From Pedosphaera sp. (lineage in GTDB: Bacteria > Verrucomicrobiota > Verrucomicrobiia > Limisphaerales > F1-12-MAGs170), in the NCBI GenBank assembly GCA_009695275.1, contig SIBF01000028.1:1-34245 (forward strand): a DNA stretch of 34,245 nt, read 5' to 3'. How positions within the stretch are numbered: the first letter of the stretch is position 1; each line of letters opens with the position of its first letter. Below, piece by piece: positions 17,719 through 26,516 of this stretch. Under the pieces are notes generated by a model. That model was not told the origin of the DNA and made no database searches. It worked only from the letters and a program-made list of their open reading frames with translations. The position numbers and the translations under genes are program-made.

Positions 17719-20700
17719 CTAAACATTTCTCAAATCCAACGTAAAAGGAAAGTCGCTGTTCACAGTTTCCGGCGGCGGCATGAACTTGCCCGGCTGATGA
17801 CCGTGCCGGAAAAAACGGGCCAGCCGCCGTGATTCGGCCTCGTAGCTGTTCACCGGGAAGGTTTCCGAATTCCGGCCGCCGGGATGCGCGACGTGATATG
17901 TGCAGCCGCCGAGCGACCGCTGATTCCACGTGTCATAAAGGTCAAAGCGCAGCGGTGCGTGAGCCTTGATGGTGGGCTGCAGGCAAACCGGCGGCTGCCA
18001 CGCGCGATAGCGCACTCCCGCGACGCCTTCGCCGGTCGTGCCGGTCGGATGCAGCGGCACGCGATGGCCGTTGCAGGTGACGGCAAAACGGTCGCCGACA
18101 AGCCCGCGCGCCCGGATCTGCAAACGTTCCACCGAGCTGTCCACGTAGCGCACCATGCCGCCGCCGCCGGATTCTTCGCCGAGGACGTGCCACGGCTCGA
18201 GCGCGGTGCGGAGTTCGATTTGCAGGTCGCGCTGCTCCAGATCCCCGATGCGCGGGAAGCGGAATTCGAAATGCGGCGCGAACCATTCAGACTGGAACGG
18301 ATAACCCGACTCGCGCAGGTCATTGATGACATCCTTGAAATCCGTCTCGCAAAAATGCGGTAGCATCCAGCGGTCATGGATGTCCGTGCCCCAGCGCACG
18401 AGATTATTTTTGTAAGGCTCGTTCCAGAATTTCGAGACCAGTCCCCGCAGCAGCAGATGCTGGGCGAGACTCATCCGAGCGTCCGGCGGCATTTCAAAGG
18501 CGCGCATCTCGACGAGACCAAGGCGACCGGTGCTGCTCTCGGGCGCATAAAGTTTATCAATCGAAAACTCGGCGCGATGGGTGTTGCCGCTAGAATCAAT
18601 CAGCAAGTTACGGAACAAGCGATCCACGAGCCATGGCTGCGTCTGGCCAAAGACGCCGATCTGCCGGTCCATTTCCTTGAACGCCACGTCGAGTTCATAA
18701 AGCGAATCGTTGCGGGCCTCGTCAATGCGCGGCGCTTGCGACGTCGGGCCGATGAACAAGCCGCTGAACAACCAGCTCAAGGACGGATGATTCTGCCAAT
18801 ACGACAGCAGCGAGCGCAGCAAATCCGGCCGGCGCAGCACCGGCGAATCCTGCGGCGTCTCGCCGCCGAGGATGATGTGGTTGCCGCCGCCCGTCCCGGT
18901 GTGGCGGCCATCGAGCATGAATTTCTCCGTGCCGAGCCGCATCTGCCGGGTCTCCTCGTAAAGCGTGGTCGTGCGCTCGACAAGTTCGTCCCAGGTTTTA
19001 CTCGGGTGCATGTTCACCTCGATCACGCCGGGGTCGGGGGTGACGGCGAGCTTGTTCAGGCGCGGATCTTTGGGCGGCGTTTCGCCCTCGATGACGACGG
19101 GCAAACCGGTTGCGGCTGCGGTTGATTCAATGCCCGCGATAAGGTCGAGGTAATCTTCCGCCTTTTCGACGGGCGGCATGAAGATGTGCAGACGGCCATC
19201 GCGCGGCTGGACGCAGAGCGCGGTGCGGATGATCCACGACGCGCTTTCACCGGCGCCGGGACGACGATTGGGATCAACTTCAGGCTCGGGCTTGACGGTT
19301 TTTTTCGGGCGTCGCCCCGGGCCGTAATCGAGACGCACCGGCGCGTTGCGTTCGCGAAGGATGGGTTGCCGATACGGAAATTCTCTGGGCAACTCCGGCA
19401 GGTCGGGTTGCGACGGATCTTGCGGGCGCAGCCAAGGATAATCTTTTTCCGCCACCCACGGCACGGAATCCAGCGGCAGGCGCAGCCCCATGGCGGAATC
19501 GCCGGGGATCAGCCATAGCGTGTCGTCATCGCGCAAAAACCATTCGCCCGACATCCAGCCGTGCTGCTGACCGTGCGACACACGCTTGATCGGCAGCGTG
19601 TAGCCGACGACCGAGCCGAGGCCCTGCTGGAAAATCCGCGCAATGCGGTCGCGCTCCAGCTTGTCCTTGAGATTGGATTTTTCCGGGGTGACGTTGGTCG
19701 GAAAACGCCGCTCCTTCCACGTGTAATAAAAGGCATCCTCGTAGGCGGGAATGAGATACTTCGGATCTGCGCCAATCGTTTTGGCGAGGCGCGTCGCCAG
19801 CTCCTTTGCTTCCTTCGGGCCGTGGCCGTAATTTTTCGATTCGTCGGCGATGAGGGAATCGTCTTTCCAGACCGGCACGCCGTCCTTGCGCCAATACGCG
19901 GCCAGCGCGTAACGCGGGAGCGGTTCGCCCGGATACCATTTGCCCTGGCCGTAATGCAGCAGCGCGCCGGGCGCGAATTTATTGCGCAGGCGCTTGATGA
20001 GTTCGCCGGAGAGCACGCGCTTCTTTTGCGACATCGCCGTAAAGTTCCACTCCGGACCGTCGGGATCATCCACGGAAACAAACGTCGGCTCGCCACCCAT
20101 CGTGAGCCGCACGTCGTTCTTTTTGAGATCAACGTCAATCGCGTGGCCGAGCTTCTCGATCTCCATCCATTGATCATCCGTGTAAGGCTTGGTGACGCGC
20201 GGCGATTCATAGACACGCTTCACAGTCATGTCGAATTCGAACTCGGTTTCGCATTCATCCACGCCGCCGCTGATGGGCGCGGCGCTCGAAGGATCCGGCG
20301 TGCAGGCGAGCGGGATGTGGCCTTCGCCCGCGAGCAGACCGGAAGTCGGATCGAGACCAATCCAGCCCGCACCCGGCAGATACACTTCCGTCCACGCGTG
20401 CAGGTCGGTAAAATCTTTTCCCGCACCGCTCGGGCCATCGAGCGACTTCACGTCGGGCTTAAGCTGGATCAAATAGCCGCTGACAAACCGCGCGGCGAGG
20501 CCGAAGTGACGCAGTAATTGCACGAGCAGCCACGCGGAATCGCGGCACGAACCGCTCATCATCGTCAGCGTTTCCTCGGGCGTCTGCACGCCGGCTTCCA
20601 TGCGAATGGTGTATTTAATGTCCTTCCACAGCCGCTGGTTGATGGCGACAAGGAAATCATTCGTCGGCTGCTTCTCGCTGTCGGGCATTGCCAACCGTTC

Positions 20701-21144
20701 TTGTTTTGTCCGCCGTTTGACTTCGCCGATCAAGTCGCGCCGTAACTCGGTGAGATATTTCGAGAAGCTGAGCGTGAGCCAGCACTTGCGCTGAAACGGC
20801 GCGAGTTCGTGGTCGAGCGCCGGATCGTAGGCGAAGGGAAATTTCTGCGCACTGGGTTCGAGGAAATAATCAAACGGATTCAACACCGACATCTCCGCGA
20901 CCAGATCCACCTCGACGCAAAATTCACGCGTCGGTTGCTCGAACACCAGCCGCGCCGCGTAGTTGGATTGGGGGTCTTGCTGCCAGTTGATATAATGTTT
21001 TTCCGGTTTGATCTTGAGCGAGTAACTCAAGATGCGAGTGCGCGAATGCGGCGCGGGCCGGAGCCGCACGACCTGCGGGCCGAGCGTGACGAGGCGGTCG
21101 TATTTATAGCGTGTCTTGTGATGAAGGGCGACGTGGATGGACAC
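17719..21144 (-). CDS. Large transglutaminase-like / DUF2126 protein
   Basis: The 1141-residue protein begins with GTG 21144 (SIHVALHHKTRYKYDRLVTL), the characteristic start of the family. The open frame extends 90 codons upstream but is unlike the family there. Residues about 1-300 form the N-terminal beta domain and transglutaminase core: Cys200 in GSCRDSAWLL, His in DLHAWTEVYL, Asp in IGLDPTSG. The rest is DUF2126 (VRLTMGGEPTFVSVDD, DGRHTGTGGGNHIILGG, ending SDFPFTLDLRN), which resembles a carboxylate-amine ligase/glutamine-synthetase-like fold. Such proteins accompany ATP-grasp and alpha-E genes in predicted peptide-modification systems. The dead hicBA pair starts seven bases beyond its 3' end. 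Confidence 0.93.
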   Translation of the reverse strand: MSIHVALHHKTRYKYDRLVTLGPQVVRLRPAPHSRTRILSYSLKIKPEKHYINWQQDPQSNYAARLVFEQPTREFCVEVDLVAEMSVLNPFDYFLEPSAQKFPFAYDPALDHELAPFQRKCWLTLSFSKYLTELRRDLIGEVKRRTKQERLAMPDSEKQPTNDFLVAINQRLWKDIKYTIRMEAGVQTPEETLTMMSGSCRDSAWLLVQLLRHFGLAARFVSGYLIQLKPDVKSLDGPSGAGKDFTDLHAWTEVYLPGAGWIGLDPTSGLLAGEGHIPLACTPDPSSAAPISGGVDECETEFEFDMTVKRVYESPRVTKPYTDDQWMEIEKLGHAIDVDLKKNDVRLTMGGEPTFVSVDDPDGPEWNFTAMSQKKRVLSGELIKRLRNKFAPGALLHYGQGKWYPGEPLPRYALAAYWRKDGVPVWKDDSLIADESKNYGHGPKEAKELATRLAKTIGADPKYLIPAYEDAFYYTWKERRFPTNVTPEKSNLKDKLERDRIARIFQQGLGSVVGYTLPIKRVSHGQQHGWMSGEWFLRDDDTLWLIPGDSAMGLRLPLDSVPWVAEKDYPWLRPQDPSQPDLPELPREFPYRQPILRERNAPVRLDYGPGRRPKKTVKPEPEVDPNRRPGAGESASWIIRTALCVQPRDGRLHIFMPPVEKAEDYLDLIAGIESTAAATGLPVVIEGETPPKDPRLNKLAVTPDPGVIEVNMHPSKTWDELVERTTTLYEETRQMRLGTEKFMLDGRHTGTGGGNHIILGGETPQDSPVLRRPDLLRSLLSYWQNHPSLSWLFSGLFIGPTSQAPRIDEARNDSLYELDVAFKEMDRQIGVFGQTQPWLVDRLFRNLLIDSSGNTHRAEFSIDKLYAPESSTGRLGLVEMRAFEMPPDARMSLAQHLLLRGLVSKFWNEPYKNNLVRWGTDIHDRWMLPHFCETDFKDVINDLRESGYPFQSEWFAPHFEFRFPRIGDLEQRDLQIELRTALEPWHVLGEESGGGGMVRYVDSSVERLQIRARGLVGDRFAVTCNGHRVPLHPTGTTGEGVAGVRYRAWQPPVCLQPTIKAHAPLRFDLYDTWNQRSLGGCTYHVAHPGGRNSETFPVNSYEAESRRLARFFRHGHQPGKFMPPPETVNSDFPFTLDLRNV

Positions 21145-21283
21145 CGGATTTATGATTTGAGATTTACGATCGGCGCGATGGTTCGGGCCGGTTGTGGGCG
21201 GAGACCCAACTTCAGAGCGGTAATATTTCCATCCCGCCGGGACGGGTGCGTGGCGCAGAACGCTCCGGTCTGGCAAGGCGCGC
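21145..21283. repeat. Short gap with repeat-like AT segment
   Basis: The 139-bp gap between the phosphofructokinase and DUF2126 genes contains an AT-rich stretch around 21148-21172 (TTTATGATTTGAGATTTACG) just upstream of the GTG. It resembles the interspersed AAATCTCAAATC-type repeats familiar from verrucomicrobial intergenic DNA. No terminator or promoter could be assigned. Confidence 0.35.
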
Positions 21284-22675
21284 TCAAGATTTCTCCTCCA
21301 GGTAACGGATGCGTTTGTGAACGTCCGTGTTAATCGAATGATAGGGTTGAGCAAGGTTGCCAGAGGCAAAAAGAGTGCGGCGCATATGTTCCATGTCATC
21401 TTCCCCGATGGCATCCGTGAAGATCGGCAGCAGATAGTCGATTCCCAGGCGTGATGGTTTCATGCGCTCGGCATCATAGAGTTCCGGGTGCATCTGTCGC
21501 GCGTGAATCAGCCCCCATCGGTCCCGGAAGCGGTTCGCATCGTAACCTTCGACGTGAAAACCTTTCGCCGAGTTGTATTGCAGGATCGAGACGGCGTTGT
21601 TGTGTCCTTCGTTCAACAGATCCACTGTTTTTGCGCCAAGTTGCGCGGCGTAAAATCGATCGAAGAGAATCGGCCGGCCGCCGCGCTGGGTGTGGCCGAC
21701 CTTTCTGGTGAAGATGGCTTCCTTGGCCGACTGGCTGCGGCGGTAGAGCTGGAAGTAACGATCACCGATCATCTGGATCAACTTTGTTCGCAGCGCTTCG
21801 GCCGCGCCGCTCAGGATGATGTTGCCCGACGGGTCGGTGGTTTTGGTTTCGGCACCCAGTTCACGGCCTTGTTCATCCACCACACCTTCGCCACAAACGA
21901 TGACGACATTTTTCTGGAGGTCGTAAAGGTGTTTGACGCGGACCACAAGGTGTTCGAGGTCGAGCGGATGCTCGGGCAGCAGAATGATGTCCGGCTGGCC
22001 GTAGGCCGTGCCAAGAGCAATGTAGCCCGAATGGCGGCCCATCACTTCGATGATGGCGATACGCCGATGACTTTCTGCTGTTGTACGGATGCGCTCGACA
22101 CCGCCGGCAGAAACAAACACTGAAGTTGCATAACTTGGAGTGACGTAATTGACGATGTGGTTCAGATCAAACACGGCATTCGATGCGGCGCGTTTGTATC
22201 GATAGCCTTGTTGCGCCGAGGGGTCATTGGCCCGCACCCATCCGTCCGGTTCACTCGGGTAATTCAAACCCAGGTCGTTGTCGATGGTCTTGGGCGCGAG
22301 AACCACGGGCAACCGCTCTGCCAGAGGTTGCAATCCGTTGAGCGTGCCGTCGCCGCCGATGCAGATGAGCCCCTCAATGCCAAGCTTCGACAGGCGGGAC
22401 GCGATGAGGTCAAGGTCATCCTTCTTTTCAGGATCAACAAAATCGCGCGATGAACCGATCAATGTGCCGCCCTTGGTCGGATCGAGTTCGGGAATCTCCT
22501 GATAAAGCGGGTTGAGGTGAACGTGTGGAACGCGGGGATTGAAAAGGCAGTTGAAGCCCTTGATCAGCCCCACAATCTCGATCTTAAGCTGGTTGGCGCG
22601 TACCACCGCACCGTGAATCGTGGCGTTAAGCGCCGGCGTATCGCCGCCGGCGGTGAGAATGGCGATGCGTTTCAT
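21284..22675 (-). CDS. pfkA: 6-phosphofructokinase, long group with Gly/Lys signature
   Basis: The 463-residue protein phosphorylates fructose 6-phosphate. Motifs are TAGGDTPALNA (residues 9-18), GGDGT (107-111), PKTIDNDL (128-135) and MGRHSGY. In E. coli numbering the residue after the catalytic Asp is Gly104, typical of ATP-dependent enzymes, while the residue in P-x-TIDND is Lys124, typical of pyrophosphate-dependent enzymes. The Gly/Lys combination is known in long ATP-PFKs related to the PPi type, such as the trypanosomal enzyme, so ATP is the likelier donor. Its ATG overlaps the stop of the alpha-E gene by four bases. Coupling of a glycolytic enzyme to that cluster is unusual. Confidence 0.92.
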   Translation of the reverse strand: MKRIAILTAGGDTPALNATIHGAVVRANQLKIEIVGLIKGFNCLFNPRVPHVHLNPLYQEIPELDPTKGGTLIGSSRDFVDPEKKDDLDLIASRLSKLGIEGLICIGGDGTLNGLQPLAERLPVVLAPKTIDNDLGLNYPSEPDGWVRANDPSAQQGYRYKRAASNAVFDLNHIVNYVTPSYATSVFVSAGGVERIRTTAESHRRIAIIEVMGRHSGYIALGTAYGQPDIILLPEHPLDLEHLVVRVKHLYDLQKNVVIVCGEGVVDEQGRELGAETKTTDPSGNIILSGAAEALRTKLIQMIGDRYFQLYRRSQSAKEAIFTRKVGHTQRGGRPILFDRFYAAQLGAKTVDLLNEGHNNAVSILQYNSAKGFHVEGYDANRFRDRWGLIHARQMHPELYDAERMKPSRLGIDYLLPIFTDAIGEDDMEHMRRTLFASGNLAQPYHSINTDVHKRIRYLEEKS

Positions 22676-23781
22676 CGGATTGGAAGCGGTGCGCCGTCAT
22701 CCGGACCAGCGTGGACATCATGGCGCGCACTTGCGCAGAGGATTGGAGTCCGGGATTCCCCAGACTGCTGTTGCTGCTGTTCCTCCTGCTGCACCATGAT
22801 CTCTTCTTCGAGATTGGTGAACGGCTGGAAAATGTAGGCATTGAAGAGCGCCCCACCGATGGCATTCAACTTGAATTGCAACTGGTCCAGGTAACCATGC
22901 AGCCCCTGGTCGAACACCTCGTCAATGGTGCTGAATTGCATTTCGGCCACGAGCCTTCCTGCAAGTTTTTCGGCATCGTTGCAGAATTTTCCCTCGGGCA
23001 CGCCCGAGATGCGCCGCAGAGCGACGTTAAGTTCATTGACGCAAAAGCGCACGGATCGTGGGAAATCTGCGTTGAAGAGCAGAAACTCCACGACGAGCTT
23101 TGGATGGACCTCGGCGCCATGGATGGATTTGTAAGCATCCCAGCCGCTGCACGAACGGAGAATGGCGGACCATTCGAGGGCCTCTGCTTGAGTGATGGCA
23201 CCGGGAACTCCTTTCTCGGGAAGCGTCATGTAGCGAACATCAAGTATCCGGGAGGTCTTGTCCGCGCGTTCGAGGAATTTCCCGGCTTCGCTGAAATACC
23301 AGCCTTCGTTGCGGATGGAAGTTGCCCGGGAAAGGCCCATCAACAGGAGTGACGATCCTTTTATCTGCTGGAAAAAATCCGTCGGACTTTCCTTCCATGC
23401 CTGACGGCCCTGGGAAGTTCGCATAAACCAATAGAGCCGGTTCAGTTCCTCCCAATACTCCAGGGTGATCTGATCGCGCACCATGCGGGCATTTTCGCGT
23501 GCCTGACAGATGGAGGTGATGATGGAGTTCGGATTCTCCATTTGAAATACAAGGAACTCCGTGACCAGTTTTCCCCGGGCCTGTTTGTGGAGTTGGAAGA
23601 ACAACTCCTCGTCGCCGGTGGTCTGCACAATGGGCAGCCAATGTTCCTCCAGCCGCTTCTCGTCGAGATTCCGCAAGTCGAGAAGAAGCTGCAAATTCAC
23701 ATCCACGATGCGCGCGATGTTCTCCGCTCGTTCAACGTAACGGGACATCCAGTAAAGACAGTTGGCAACCCGGCTTAACAT
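22672..23781 (-). CDS. Alpha-E domain protein
   Basis: This 369-residue all-helical protein starts MLSRVANCLYWMSRYVERAE, the classic alpha-E opening. Further family features are LEYWEELNRLYWFMRT, SEAGKFLERADKTSRILDVR and ELNVALRRISGVP. The C-terminus carries a Gln/Glu run (VQQEEQQQQQSGE). Alpha-E proteins are partners of circularly permuted ATP-grasp ligases and have no demonstrated activity of their own. I chose the ATG at 23779-23781; the frame extends 19 codons upstream but those are read from a TTCCAGG tandem repeat. The ATP-grasp partner lies upstream on the same strand. Confidence 0.92.
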   Translation of the reverse strand: MLSRVANCLYWMSRYVERAENIARIVDVNLQLLLDLRNLDEKRLEEHWLPIVQTTGDEELFFQLHKQARGKLVTEFLVFQMENPNSIITSICQARENARMVRDQITLEYWEELNRLYWFMRTSQGRQAWKESPTDFFQQIKGSSLLLMGLSRATSIRNEGWYFSEAGKFLERADKTSRILDVRYMTLPEKGVPGAITQAEALEWSAILRSCSGWDAYKSIHGAEVHPKLVVEFLLFNADFPRSVRFCVNELNVALRRISGVPEGKFCNDAEKLAGRLVAEMQFSTIDEVFDQGLHGYLDQLQFKLNAIGGALFNAYIFQPFTNLEEEIMVQQEEQQQQQSGESRTPILCASARHDVHAGPDDGAPLPIR

Positions 23782-23790
23782 TTGAAAAAG

Positions 23791-23818
23791 TTCCAGGTTC
23801 CAGGTTCCAGGTTCCAAA
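23791..23818. repeat. Heptamer tandem repeat (TTCCAGG)
   Basis: Nearly four copies of TTCCAGG lie head to tail, ten bases before the alpha-E start codon. On the coding strand the array reads CCTGGAA repeats and supplies the only purine-rich GGAA near the start. A further repeat-like stretch (CTTGGAGCTTGGAATTTGG) lies at about 23878-23896 in the same 120-bp gap. Variation in copy number could shift ribosome binding, but that is speculation. Confidence 0.8.
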
Positions 23819-23901
23819 CAGGACGAACCCCGACGCAAGTTTCAATGACCCAGTGACGGAGAAATGGTTCTTGAGACTTGGAGCTTGGAATTTGGAATTT
23901 C

Positions 23902-25341
23902 TTATTCATCTCCATAAAGCACCCATGTGTCCTTGCTGCCTCCGCCTTGGGATGAATTCACCACAAGGGAGCCCTTTCTCAAGGCGACCCGGGTCAGACC
24001 CCCTGGAACAATCGTCGTCTTTTCACCACAAATGATGTAGGGGCGCAGATCGATGTGCCTGCCTTCGAAAACATCGTCTTCAATGTGTGTCGGATGTCGC
24101 GACAGGGAAATCATTGGTTGCGCGATGTAATTGCGTGGATCCTTTTCGATCGCACCGCGGAAACTCTCAATCTCCTCCTTGGTCGCCTTCGGCCCCATCA
24201 GCATGCCGTAGCCGCCGGATTCATTCGCGGATTTCACAACGAGCTGGCTCAGGTTTTCGAGGATATATTTTTTGTCCGCCTCCTCGCTCGCCAGATAGGT
24301 CGGCACATTCGGGATGAGCGGCTCCTGATCGAGGTAGTATTTGATCATGCGCGGCACGAAATAGTACATCACCTTGTCATCCGCGATGCCGGTGCCGATC
24401 GAATTTGCCAGCGATACATTCCCCGCGCGGTAGGCGTGAACGAGGCCGGGCACGCCCAGCAGCGAATCGCGGCGGAACACTGTTGGATCCAGGAAGTCAT
24501 CGTCGATGCGACGATAGATGACATGCACTGGCCGGAGGCCCTTTGTCGTCCGCATGAACACATGCGCATCGCGCACTTCGAGGTCGCGGCCCTCCACGAT
24601 CTCAATGCCCATCTGCCTCGCGAGATAAGTGTGCTCGAAATAAGCCGAGTTGTGGGCCCCGGGGGTGAGTAGGGCGATGGTCGGATCCGCCACACCGGCG
24701 GGAGCGATGTGCTGAAGCATCTTCACCAGCTCCTGCGGATAGTGTTCCACCGGCCTCACCCCGATCTGTTCAAACATCTGCGGGAAAGTCCGCTTCATCG
24801 CGCGCCGGTTCTCCAGCACGTAACTGACCCCGGACGGACAACGCCCGTTGTCCTCGAGTACCATCCAGCCGCCATCCTTGCCTCGAATCAGGTCCGTGCC
24901 GCAGACATGAATGTAAATGTCCTTGGGCACGTTGAAGTTTACGAACTCACGTCGGAAATGCTTTCCGGAAAGAATGTAAAAGGGCGGGATCACGCCATCT
25001 TTGATGATCTTTTGCTCGTGGTAAATGTCGTGCAGGAAAAGGTTCAAGGCGGTGATCCTCTGCACGAGGCCTCGTTCGAGCAATTCCCACTCGGAACCGG
25101 AGATGATTCGCGGAAGCACGTCGAAGGGGAAGATCTTCTCGGTGCCGGCCGAGTCACCATAGACATTGAAAGTCACGCCCTGGCGAAGAAAAGCCAGGTC
25201 CACCGATTGACGCTTGCTGTTGAACTCCTCGGGCGTCATGGCGGAGAAAAGCTGGTGGAACTTCCGGTAATGCGGACGCGTCGCAGCCCGCTCATCGAGC
25301 ATCTCGTCAAAAAATCCCGCTGGGTCGTAATGTTCCAACAT
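23902..25341 (-). CDS. Circularly permuted type 2 ATP-grasp protein
   Basis: This 479-residue protein has the ATP-grasp family hallmarks: [95 protein letters not shown], and the closing [14 protein letters not shown]. It is predicted to be an ATP-dependent carboxylate-amine ligase of peptide or amino-acid substrates in the cytoplasm. It is the stand-alone counterpart of the N-terminal half of the fusion at 14610-17237. It is probably first in a transcript with alpha-E and phosphofructokinase. The upstream 560 bp is non-coding and should contain the promoter. Confidence 0.93.
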   Translation of the reverse strand: MLEHYDPAGFFDEMLDERAATRPHYRKFHQLFSAMTPEEFNSKRQSVDLAFLRQGVTFNVYGDSAGTEKIFPFDVLPRIISGSEWELLERGLVQRITALNLFLHDIYHEQKIIKDGVIPPFYILSGKHFRREFVNFNVPKDIYIHVCGTDLIRGKDGGWMVLEDNGRCPSGVSYVLENRRAMKRTFPQMFEQIGVRPVEHYPQELVKMLQHIAPAGVADPTIALLTPGAHNSAYFEHTYLARQMGIEIVEGRDLEVRDAHVFMRTTKGLRPVHVIYRRIDDDFLDPTVFRRDSLLGVPGLVHAYRAGNVSLANSIGTGIADDKVMYYFVPRMIKYYLDQEPLIPNVPTYLASEEADKKYILENLSQLVVKSANESGGYGMLMGPKATKEEIESFRGAIEKDPRNYIAQPMISLSRHPTHIEDDVFEGRHIDLRPYIICGEKTTIVPGGLTRVALRKGSLVVNSSQGGGSKDTWVLYGDE

Positions 25342-25625
25342 CGCGAAACTCAGAGTTAGTCAGTGTGGCCAATATTCGCCAACCGTCTGGCAATCAACTC
25401 GCATGGCCGGGCTGTTTCAAGACAAAGAATCATCGAGTTCTGCTTAAGCAACAGCCTTGCCGATTCACCGAGTTAAGCCGGTTTGGCGAGATGCAGCGAG
25501 CCCAGAGACTCGCGAACAGCCCAATAAGGAAGGAGAGAGCAGGCAGAAAAATGGCAGGCATAAAGATGAAAAGCTCCCATGTTTCTAACTCCAACTCTTC
25601 TGCCACCGTGTCCGGGACACTGCCC

Positions 25626-25750
25626 CGGAGCGCGGCTGTGTCGAAGACCAGCCGCAGCAGCGTGATCAGACTGAATAGCTGGTATGCGCCTTATGCGCCG
25701 GAGTTTTCCAACGTGCTGCGGCTGGTCGAGGACGACACAGCCGCGCTCCG
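25626..25750. repeat. Large imperfect inverted repeat (hairpin element)
   Basis: The left arm at 25626-25659 (CGGAGCGCGGCTGTGTCGAA onward) pairs with the right arm at 25714-25750. Only a 3-base bulge or mismatch cluster near the middle breaks about 34 pairs. The loop is about 54 bases. The arm sequence GGAGCGCGGC also opens the element inside hsdR at 29507, so the two appear to be relatives. It looks like a non-autonomous, REP- or MITE-like interspersed element rather than a terminator. Confidence 0.8.
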
Positions 25751-25756
25751 TCACCA

Positions 25757-25815
25757 GCGCCGGGAAACGTGCGAATGCAGAAGTGCAAATTGCGAAGTTC
25801 AGTCAGTTCAACTTT
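25757..25815. repeat. Direct repeat, left copy flanking ABM gene
   Basis: This segment (GCGCCGGGAAA..., ATGCAGAAGTGC, AGTTCAGTCAGTTC) recurs with few changes at 26278-26337, on the far side of the ABM gene. Parts of it (GAAGTGCGAAGTTCAG, AGTTCAGTCAGTTCGAC) recur at 26401-26452, 30084-30112 and 30229-30304. Confidence 0.75.
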
Positions 25816-25903
25816 CGTAAGACATCATTCCAAACGCCACGAAATCCTCCATCATCCGTCATCGACTGAATCAAAAGCAGCCAAGCAAACACACCTCGTA
25901 ATC

Positions 25904-26431
25904 ATGCTCACCTTAAAACCTCTCGATGAAACCTGTCCCATCCACCGCCAGCTCGGCGTGGACGTGTCGCCCGTCGTTCTCGTCAATCTCTTCACCGTCG
26001 CGGCCCCGGATGTCGCGGCCCTCCTCAAAGCCTGGGAGGCGGATGCCAACTGGATGAAGCAGCAGCCCGGTTACATCTCCACCCAACTGCATCGTGCCGT
26101 CGGCGAGAGTTACGTCTTCATGAACTACGCCGTGTGGGAGTCGGCGGCTCATTTCAAAGCCGCCTTCAGCCATCCAGATTTCAGAGCCACACTCGGCGCC
26201 TATCCTTCCAGCGTCGTGGCCAGCCCGCATCTTTTTGAAAGAGTCGCGGTGCCCAATCTCTGCACCGAGCAGGAGAGGCGCCGGGAAAAGCGCGGATGCA
26301 GAAGTGCGAATTGCGACGCCCAGTCAGTTCGACAATGCAAATCTCCCTCTCCGCCTCGAACGGGGAGAGGGATCAAGGGTGAGGTGTCGAATCGGGTGCG
26401 TAGTCCGAAGTTCAGCCAGTTCGACATTTGA
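25904..26431 (+). CDS. Antibiotic biosynthesis monooxygenase (ABM)-domain protein with repeat-derived tail
   Basis: Residues 1-120 form a complete ABM ferredoxin-like domain: VSPVVLVNLFTVAAPDV, WMKQQPGYISTQLHRAV, YVFMNYAVWESAAHFKAAF, ending LFERVAVPNLC. Such proteins are small heme-degrading or quinol-oxidising enzymes, or of unknown activity. Relatives normally end just after the PNLC segment. Here the frame continues 55 residues (to SQFDI) through the direct repeat and a CCCTCTCC/GGGAGAGGG palindrome, so the native stop seems to have been displaced by repeat DNA. The start is ATG 25904; the open frame upstream is not family-like. Confidence 0.8.
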   Translation: MLTLKPLDETCPIHRQLGVDVSPVVLVNLFTVAAPDVAALLKAWEADANWMKQQPGYISTQLHRAVGESYVFMNYAVWESAAHFKAAFSHPDFRATLGAYPSSVVASPHLFERVAVPNLCTEQERRREKRGCRSANCDAQSVRQCKSPSPPRTGRGIKGEVSNRVRSPKFSQFDI

Positions 26432-26453
26432 AATTCGTCATTCGAAATTTCCG
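26278..26453. repeat. Composite of three interspersed repeats
   Basis: Three units lie in a row. First is the right copy of the direct repeat (26278-26337). Second is a palindromic unit, CCCTCTCCGCCTCGAACGGG then GAGAGGG (about 26348-26374), followed by AGGGTGAGGTGTCGAATCGG. Third is a unit with AGTTCAGCCAGTTCGACA and AAATTCGTCATTCGAAATTT (26401-26452). All three kinds recur as inserts within the hsdR remnant at 30.08-30.46 kb. Confidence 0.75.
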
Positions 26454-26516
26454 CGCGCTCCTTGCCATCGGCAAGTTTCACTATCACTTGCCGCTTCACC
26501 TCGCGGATGCAGTCAA

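Larger units (their letters stand above)
25342..25903. other. Non-coding stretch with repeats
   Basis: About 560 bp without a supportable gene. It contains two similar blocks GCAGGCAGAAAAATGGCAGG and GGCAGGCATAAAG near 25540-25568, a perfect palindrome GTGTCCGGGACAC at about 25609-25621, the large inverted repeat listed separately, and the left copy of a direct repeat flanking the ABM gene. The promoters of the divergent ATP-grasp and ABM genes must also lie here. Confidence 0.55.

Noticed and set aside
19561-20517. Plus-strand 318-codon frame opposite the DUF2126 gene
   Set aside because: It is a long antisense shadow of a well-supported transglutaminase/DUF2126 protein and carries no domain motifs.
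25365-25820. 151-codon plus-strand frame between the ATP-grasp and ABM genes
   Set aside because: The frame crosses the large inverted repeat and interspersed repeat units; its protein is low in complexity and resembles nothing.
25757-26453. Repeated units near the ABM gene considered as a CRISPR array
   Set aside because: Copies vary in length and composition, spacing is irregular and one spacer is a whole gene; no cas genes are present.
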